A stretch of DNA of 10,947 nucleotides from JBEKVE01 sp049514335 (GTDB lineage: Bacteria > Actinomycetota > Acidimicrobiia > Acidimicrobiales > UBA8190): positions 1 through 10,947 of the forward strand of contig JBEKVE010000112.1 of assembly GCA_049514335.1 (NCBI GenBank), given 5' to 3'. A program made the position numbers and the translations under genes. The first letter of the stretch is position 1. Each line of letters opens with the position of its first letter. Positions 5,972-10,947 of this stretch are shown here, piece after piece. The notes beneath the pieces are model-generated. The model saw only the letters and a program-made list of their open reading frames with translations. It did no database searches and was not told where the DNA came from.

Positions 5972-7645
5972 CTAGCTGCTGAGGTGATTTCTGAGGTCTT
6001 CCTCGTTGCGGCACCGGTCGAAGGCCACCGCCTCGGTGATCTGGCCCGACCGGACCAACTTGGCGAGACCCTGGTCCATTGTCTGCATGCCGTACTGACC
6101 ACCGGTCTGCATCAACGAGTAGATCTGGTGTGTCTTGGAGCTGCGGACGAGGTTGCGGATGGCCGACGTGCACACCATGACCTCGCAGCACGCCAGGCGG
6201 CCGGTGCCGTCGGCGTTGAGCAGCAGCTGCTGGGTGACGACTCCCTCGAGGGAGCCGGCCAGCATGGTCCGCACCTGCTCCTGCTGGTTGGTGGGGAACA
6301 CGTCGATGATCCGGTCGATGGTCTGCGGGGCGTCCTGGGTGTGCAGGGTCCCGAACACGAGGTGCCCGGTCTCCGCCGCGGTGAGGGCCATCGAGATCGT
6401 CTCGAGGTCACGCATTTCACCGACCAGGATGACGTCGGGGTCCTCGCGCAGCACCCGGCGAAGCGCCTCGGAGAACGAGTACGTGTCCTGACCGACCTCG
6501 CGCTGGTTCACCATCGCCTTCTTGTGATTGTGGAGGAACTCGATGGGGTCCTCCACGGTGATGATGTGCAGCGGCTTGGTCTTGTTGATGATGTCGACGA
6601 GCGACGCCAGCGTCGTGGACTTGCCCGACCCCGTCGGTCCCGTCACGAGGACGAGGCCCCGGCGCATCTCGGTGAAGGCGCGCACCGGCTCGGGGATGCC
6701 GAGGACCTCGAAGGCCGGGATCTCGTGGGGGATCGACCGCAGGGCGGCGGCCACGGTCCCACGCTGCTGGAAGACGTTCAGCCGGAACCGTCCCACGTCG
6801 GCGATGGAGTGCGACGTGTCGAGCTCCTTCTCGGCCTCGAAGCGCTCGCGCAGGGTCTGGGGCAGGATGCCGAAGACCATGTCGCGGATCGTCTCGTGGT
6901 CGAGCACCGGACATCCCTCGATGGGTCGCACCGCCCCGTGCAGCCGGATGCAGGCAGGCAGACCGGTCGTGAGGTGGAGGTCCGAAGCCCCCACGCTCAC
7001 GGCGTAGCGCAGGAGGTCGTCGAGGTGCAGCGGCATCTCCTCGCCCTCGTCCGCCACCGGCGGCAGCACGCCACCCACCTGGCCGTGGGACCCGTTGCCG
7101 TTGGTCGGCATCGCGGCCGCGGCGAACTCGCCGGCCGCACCGTTGGCCGAGCCGTTGGCGTCCGCGCCCGGCGGGGGCGGAGGTGGCGGCGGCGGTGCGG
7201 CGGCTTCGGCCGAGGCCAGGAGCCGGTCGATGGCGACGGGGTCGCCGAGGACGGGGACCACGGGGTGGCCCACGAGCACCGACAGGGACCGAACGTCGTC
7301 CTCGTCGGGGGGGTCACCGAAGGCCATGGTGAGCTGGTCACCGTCGAGGCGGTACCCCACGGCGCCGTACTGGCGCGCCACGGCCACCGGGGTCTGCGAC
7401 AGCGCCACGTCACTCGGTCGGTCGCGGTTGAGGTCGACCACGGGCAACCTGGCCATCTGCGACAACAGGCCCAGCACGACCTCCTGCGAGGTGACGTTTC
7501 TGGAGATGAGCAGCGCCGGGAAGGACGTGCCGCGGCTGCAGGCCTCGTCCAGAACCGGCGTGACCACACCCTCCTCGGCGTAGCCGTCGGTGACGATGCT
7601 CTGGGCCAGGCGGCGGGCCCACTCGATGCGGGTGCCGGCGCTCAT
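5972..7645 (-). CDS. pilT: Pilus retraction ATPase PilT with an extra N-terminal GspE_N/MshEN-like domain
   Basis: PilT is the hexameric ATPase that drives pilus retraction. The C-terminal part (about 204-557) is a complete PilT: Walker A GPTGSGKS (336-343), Asp box ITVEDPIEF (362-370), Walker B DVILVGEMRD with Glu 410, His box TGHLVFGTLHT (426-436), and the PilT-specific AIRNLVR motif (495-501) needed for retraction. PilT is usually about 350 residues. Here an extra 200 residues precede it: residues 5-144 resemble the N-terminal domain of GspE/PilB (FPALLISRNVTSQEVV, then LPVVDL, a LTMAFGDPPDEDDV strand-turn and VVPVLGDP), followed by nine prolines (151-159) and a Gly/Asn/Ala linker to about 200. 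ATG 7643-7645 overlaps the pilB stop by four bases (ATGA), so the extension is coupled in frame to pilB. No separate pilU is seen. Confidence 0.96.
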   Translation of the reverse strand: MSAGTRIEWARRLAQSIVTDGYAEEGVVTPVLDEACSRGTSFPALLISRNVTSQEVVLGLLSQMARLPVVDLNRDRPSDVALSQTPVAVARQYGAVGYRLDGDQLTMAFGDPPDEDDVRSLSVLVGHPVVPVLGDPVAIDRLLASAEAAAPPPPPPPPPGADANGSANGAAGEFAAAAMPTNGNGSHGQVGGVLPPVADEGEEMPLHLDDLLRYAVSVGASDLHLTTGLPACIRLHGAVRPIEGCPVLDHETIRDMVFGILPQTLRERFEAEKELDTSHSIADVGRFRLNVFQQRGTVAAALRSIPHEIPAFEVLGIPEPVRAFTEMRRGLVLVTGPTGSGKSTTLASLVDIINKTKPLHIITVEDPIEFLHNHKKAMVNQREVGQDTYSFSEALRRVLREDPDVILVGEMRDLETISMALTAAETGHLVFGTLHTQDAPQTIDRIIDVFPTNQQEQVRTMLAGSLEGVVTQQLLLNADGTGRLACCEVMVCTSAIRNLVRSSKTHQIYSLMQTGGQYGMQTMDQGLAKLVRSGQITEAVAFDRCRNEEDLRNHLSS

Positions 7646-10293
7646 GCCACGACCCGGAGGACTTCTTCGAGGGTCGTCTCGCCCTCGAGCGCCTTGCGCA
7701 GGCCGCTCTGGCGCAGGGTCACCATGCCTTGTTCGACTGCGAGCTTGTGGATGTCATCAGCCGTTCCTCCCTCAATGATCAGTCGCTCTACGTCGTCGGT
7801 GACGGCGAGGAGCTCGAGCAGCGCCTTGCGTCCCCGGTAGCCGGTCTTCGAACACGCCGAGCAGCCCACTGCCCGGTGCAGCGTCACCGTGTCCTTGTCG
7901 TCGAACACTTCCTGGGGCGCCCATCCGGCGGCCACGATGTCGGCCTCGGTGGCGTCGAAGGGCTCACGGCAGTGCACGCACAGCCGCCGGGTGAGGCGCT
8001 GGGCGATCGCCCCGCTGATGGCCGACGTCACCAGATAGGGCTCGACGCCCATCTCGACGAGGCGCATGGGGGTGCTGGCCGAGTCGTTGGTGTGCAGCGT
8101 GGCCAGGACGAGGTGCCCGGTGAGGGCGGCCTCCACCGAGATCATGGCGGTCTCGCGGTCGCGGATCTCCCCCACCAGGACGATGTCGGGGTCCGAGCGC
8201 AGGATCGACCGCAGCGCGGAGGCGAAGTTGAGCCCCGCTTTCACGTTCAGCTGGACCTGGCTGATCCCCTTGATGCGCAGCTCGACGGGGTCCTCGACCG
8301 TGATGATGTTCTTCTCGGGATTGTTGAGGGCGGCCAGGGTGGCGTAGAGGGTGGTGGTCTTGCCCGAACCGGTGGGGCCGGTCACCAGGATCGTCCCGTA
8401 CGGCTTGGTGTAGATCCGCTGGTAGCGGTCGAGCAGGTCCGCGTCGAAGCCGAGGTCCTCGAAGCCGAGGACCACGTTCGACTTGTCGAGCACCCGCATG
8501 ACCACCTTCTCCCCGTAGATGGTGGGGAGCGTGGCCATGCGGAGGTCGATGGGCCGGTTGCCGACCGTCAACGAGATGCGGCCGTCCTGGGGAAGGCGGT
8601 GCTCGGCGATGTTCATGTCCGCCATCACCTTGAGGCGGGTGGTCACGGCCCCGGCGATGGCGCGCGGTGCGGTCGAGATGTCGTGCAGCACGCCGTCGAT
8701 GCGGTAGCGGATGCGGAGGTTTTCGCCCGTGGGCTCGACATGGATGTCCGAGGCCCGCTCGTTCAGGGCCTGCAGGATGAGGAGGTTGACGTAGCGGACG
8801 ATGGGCGCGTCGTCGACGACCTGGAGGTTGCCGAGCTCCTCGTCGGCCAGGTCTTCGAAGTCCGATGCCGCCGTGTTGGCCACCTCGGAGGCGTCCCCAC
8901 CCTGGTGGTACGCCTTGTCGATGTACGTGTTGATCTGCGAGCGCGTGGCGACGACGGTGATGAAGTTGCGCCCGATGATGGTGCGCAGGTCGTCCATGGC
9001 GAAAACGTCGGTGGGATTGGAGGCTGCCACCGCCAGCACGCCCTCGCGCTGGCCGATGACGAGGACGTTGTGGTGGCGCGCCGTCGCCTCGGGGAGGCTG
9101 TAGGACGCGGCGAAGTCGATGCTCTCGACCTCGAGGTCGACGAACTCGAGGCCCATCTCCTGGGCCATGCCCCACATGAGGTCGGCTTCGGTGACGAGGC
9201 CCCGCAGGGTGAGGATGCGGGCGATGGGCTGTGCCGAGCGGTCCCGCTCGGCCAGGACGTCCTCCATGTCGGTGAGCGAGACCCGCTCCCCCTCCACCAG
9301 CACGCGGGCGAGGGGCGGGAAGCCCGCCATCGGCGACAGGTCGTCGTCGTCGTGCTCGGGGGCATCGGCGCTGTGCTCGAACTCGGCGACGACCTCCTCC
9401 ACCAGATCGGCGGCCCGGACGGTGTCGGCCACTTCCTCGGCGGTGGGTCCGGTGGACCGCTCCTCGTCGTCGGGCGCGATGCGCGTCGGGTCCTCGACAT
9501 CGAGATCGACGTCCCCGCCCACCTGATGACCGGCGGCACCGTCGAGGACGCCTTCCACCATCTCGAGGGCGGCCGCCAACGGATCGCCGACCTCGCGACG
9601 GGCGCCGGTGGCGCTCGTCGGCGCTACGTCGACGGGGGAGACAGGCGGTGGTACCGGCGCGCCGGAGACGGGGGGCGCTGACGGTGCTGCGGACCCGTTG
9701 GACGCGGTTCGCTCCGGAGGCGCCGCCGGGGGTGGCACTGCCGGCGTGACGGATTCCGGCGACGCCGCCGGGGCGGCGGGAGGTGCGACCGGGCGCGGCG
9801 GCATCTGGTCGGGCACAGCCGCGCGCGGCGGCGCCGGTGCGCTCGCACGGACCGGCTCCGGCGGCGCCGGGGGCGAAGCGTTCGCCGGAGGAGCGCTCAC
9901 CGCGCTCTGGCGCGCGCTCGGGGCCGGGGCTGGCGTGTCGTGGTGCGCCGGGGCGCTCTTGTGCCGCGTCCCGCCGCCCGGCGCGCCGTACACGCGTCCG
10001 AGGCAGGTCTCGATCTGGTCGTCGGTGGCCACCACGGCCACGAACTCGCGCCCGATGACGGCGCGCAGCACGTCCATCGCCATGACGTCGGACGGGTTCG
10101 ACATGGCAACCACGGGCGCGCCGAATTTGCGCCCGATCGGGACGACGTGGTGCCGGCGGGCCACGGCCAGCGGGATCACCGAGCTGACACTGGCATCCAC
10201 GTTGAAGCGGTCGAGGTCGACGAATTCGAGATGATGCTCGTCCGCGAGCGTCCGGACGTCGTCCGCGTTCCTCATGAAGGGAAGCATCGGCAC
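7642..10293 (-). CDS. pilB: Pilus assembly ATPase PilB with two GspE_N/MshEN-like domains
   Basis: PilB is the hexameric ATPase powering pilus extension. Of 883 residues, about 490-883 form the motor: Walker A GPTGSGKT (639-646), ITVEDPVEL (664-672), Walker B DIVLVGEIRD with Glu 709, His box TGHLVLATLHT (725-735), and the zinc-binding CxxC pairs (772/775 and 811/814) typical of PilB/GspE and absent from PilT. The N-terminal half holds two copies of the GspE_N fold: residues 24-103 and 384-463 align over their length (FVDLDRF/FVDLEVE; VVAMSNPSDVMAMDVLR/VAASNPTDVFAMDDLR). Only the second copy has the preceding helical MshEN repeats (about 326-382). A Pro/Ala-rich linker (about 104-225) and an acidic stretch (to about 320) separate them. 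The start used is GTG 10291-10293; ATG codons at 10285-10287 and 10273-10275 are equally possible, as none has a good ribosome site. It heads the operon, 138 bp from divergent pilD. Confidence 0.96.
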   Translation of the reverse strand: MPMLPFMRNADDVRTLADEHHLEFVDLDRFNVDASVSSVIPLAVARRHHVVPIGRKFGAPVVAMSNPSDVMAMDVLRAVIGREFVAVVATDDQIETCLGRVYGAPGGGTRHKSAPAHHDTPAPAPSARQSAVSAPPANASPPAPPEPVRASAPAPPRAAVPDQMPPRPVAPPAAPAASPESVTPAVPPPAAPPERTASNGSAAPSAPPVSGAPVPPPVSPVDVAPTSATGARREVGDPLAAALEMVEGVLDGAAGHQVGGDVDLDVEDPTRIAPDDEERSTGPTAEEVADTVRAADLVEEVVAEFEHSADAPEHDDDDLSPMAGFPPLARVLVEGERVSLTDMEDVLAERDRSAQPIARILTLRGLVTEADLMWGMAQEMGLEFVDLEVESIDFAASYSLPEATARHHNVLVIGQREGVLAVAASNPTDVFAMDDLRTIIGRNFITVVATRSQINTYIDKAYHQGGDASEVANTAASDFEDLADEELGNLQVVDDAPIVRYVNLLILQALNERASDIHVEPTGENLRIRYRIDGVLHDISTAPRAIAGAVTTRLKVMADMNIAEHRLPQDGRISLTVGNRPIDLRMATLPTIYGEKVVMRVLDKSNVVLGFEDLGFDADLLDRYQRIYTKPYGTILVTGPTGSGKTTTLYATLAALNNPEKNIITVEDPVELRIKGISQVQLNVKAGLNFASALRSILRSDPDIVLVGEIRDRETAMISVEAALTGHLVLATLHTNDSASTPMRLVEMGVEPYLVTSAISGAIAQRLTRRLCVHCREPFDATEADIVAAGWAPQEVFDDKDTVTLHRAVGCSACSKTGYRGRKALLELLAVTDDVERLIIEGGTADDIHKLAVEQGMVTLRQSGLRKALEGETTLEEVLRVVA

Positions 10294-10431
10294 GTGACCA
10301 GGCAGAATTGAACGCTGTCGGTGGTCTGGCGGTGTTTCTCGCCCGGGATCGCCCAGAAAAAGGCCGTGGTAGCGTGTCCGCCCTGTGAAAGCGCCGCTGT
10401 CGGCAGGCCTTTCCCCTGGTCAGAGGCGTCG
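10294..10431. promoter_or_regulatory. Divergent intergenic region between pilB and pilD
   Basis: This 138-bp gap must hold the promoter of the pilB-to-pilO run (minus) and probably that of pilD (plus). I see no convincing promoter. On the plus strand TAGCGT (10370-10375) is a possible -10 with no matching -35; TTGAAC at 10308 is -35-like with only GGTGTT 17 bases on. On the minus strand GCCGACAG (10404-10397) differs by one base from the pilin -10 element but lacks TAAA at the right distance. A CCCGGG palindrome lies at 10342-10347. Confidence 0.35.
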
Positions 10432-10947
10432 TTGCTGACCCCGGCGACGGGGATTGCCGTGGTGGTGGCCCGCGGCTGGACGACCGGGGTCGCCGCCGTC
10501 GCCGGTCTCGCCATCGGCTCGTTCCTGAATGTGGTCGTCTACCGCGTGCCCCGGGGACTGTCCGTGGTGGCGCCCGGCTCGTTCTGCCCTGCCTGCGCCA
10601 CGCCCATCCGGTCCGTCGACAACGTCCCCCTGCTGTCGTGGCTCGTCCTCCGCGGCCGGTGCCGGTCCTGTGGCGAGCCCATCTCGCCTCGCTACCCCCT
10701 GGTGGAGCTGGCCACGGCGGTGGTCTTCGGGGCCGTGGCCTGGGGCCTCGGGTCGCACTGGGCCGTGCCGGGCATGTGCATCCTGGCCGCCACCGCCCTC
10801 GCCCTGGCGGCCGTCGAGCTCGACGGCATGCACCCTCCTGGCGCCGTGGCCCTCGTCGGCGGCGGGATCGGTCTCGCCCTGCTGGCGGCGGCAGCGGTGG
10901 CGGACAGCCGGTGGTGGCATCTCGGGGGAGCACTCATCGGCACCGCC
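10432..10947 (+). CDS. pilD: Prepilin peptidase PilD (partial, 3' end outside window)
   Basis: PilD is the membrane aspartyl peptidase that cuts prepilin leaders and N-methylates the new N-terminus. The visible 172 codons give GLAIGSFLNVVVYRVPRGLS (first membrane segment and its conserved edge), then C52PAC55 and C77RSC80, with the same C-x2-C-x21-C-x2-C spacing as P. aeruginosa PilD, then RYPLVELAT (87-95) and further membrane helices. At the first catalytic site, where the family has an IDxxxxxxPD-like motif, this protein reads VELDGMHPPG (128-137), so Glu 129 aligns with the catalytic Asp. The second catalytic Asp (GxGD) lies beyond the window. The start is uncertain: TTG 10432 with AGAGG at 10422-10426 is used here; GTG 10459 is an alternative with GGGGA upstream. 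The frame is open from 10312. The gene is divergent from pilB. Confidence 0.9.
   Translation, partial: MLTPATGIAVVVARGWTTGVAAVAGLAIGSFLNVVVYRVPRGLSVVAPGSFCPACATPIRSVDNVPLLSWLVLRGRCRSCGEPISPRYPLVELATAVVFGAVAWGLGSHWAVPGMCILAATALALAAVELDGMHPPGAVALVGGGIGLALLAAAAVADSRWWHLGGALIGTA

Noticed and set aside
7169..7195. G-rich plus-strand run as a possible G-quadruplex or regulatory site
   Set aside because: It is fully explained as the codons of nine consecutive prolines in the PilT linker.
4709..7840. Very long plus-strand open frame (1043 codons), and similar long antisense frames at 1834-3426 and 7729-9681
   Set aside because: They lie opposite well-identified pilC, pilT, pilMN and pilB. The products are His/Gly/Arg/Asp-rich without domains, as expected of antisense frames in GC-rich genes.
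7964..10933. Minus-strand open frame of 989 codons spanning pilB and the pilB-pilD gap
   Set aside because: It is Arg/Pro/Gly-rich nonsense in a different frame from pilB and runs antisense through pilD.

Overview
The window is GC-rich and is almost entirely one type IV pilus (T4P) locus. The GC content, the SD-like ribosome sites and GTG starts, the absence of pilP or pilQ beside pilMNO, and the type of pilus gene set suggest a monoderm, actinobacterium-like host, perhaps an uncultured Acidimicrobiia-type lineage. That placement is inference; no marker gene settles it.

Layout. Positions 1-118 (+) hold the last 38 codons of an unrelated gene, possibly an FtsH-type metalloprotease. A 14-bp perfect hairpin with a four-base loop (135-166) separates it from the convergent pilus genes. 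From right to left on the minus strand come pilB (10293-7642), pilT (7645-5972), pilC (5962-4730), a GT-C-like polytopic membrane protein (4708-3416), a fused pilM-pilN (3399-1681), pilO (1681-1058) and a major-pilin-like gene (930-219). Spacings inside the run pilB to pilO are from -4 to +21 bp, so this looks like one operon. The pilin gene is set apart by 127 bp carrying its own promoter-like signal. A prepilin peptidase (pilD) starts at about 10432 on the plus strand, divergent from pilB, and runs off the right edge.

How the parts fit. PilD cleaves and methylates the prepilin. PilB powers assembly and PilT powers retraction through the inner-membrane platform PilC. PilM, PilN and PilO form the cytoplasmic and membrane alignment complex. 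The pilin forms the fibre. The GT-C-like protein is a candidate for modifying the pilin or the cell surface.

The most unusual points are these. (1) A perfect 19-bp tandem duplication inside the pilin's N-terminal helix shifts the frame; removing one copy restores a textbook 230-residue prepilin. (2) A near-consensus sigma-28 (FliA/WhiG/SigD) type promoter, TAAA-N16-GCCGATAG, stands 40 bp upstream of the pilin start codon. (3) PilM and PilN are fused into one chain. (4) PilT carries an N-terminal GspE_N/MshEN-like domain and a polyproline linker, and PilB carries two such domains. (5) The prepilin peptidase has Glu where the first catalytic Asp is expected.
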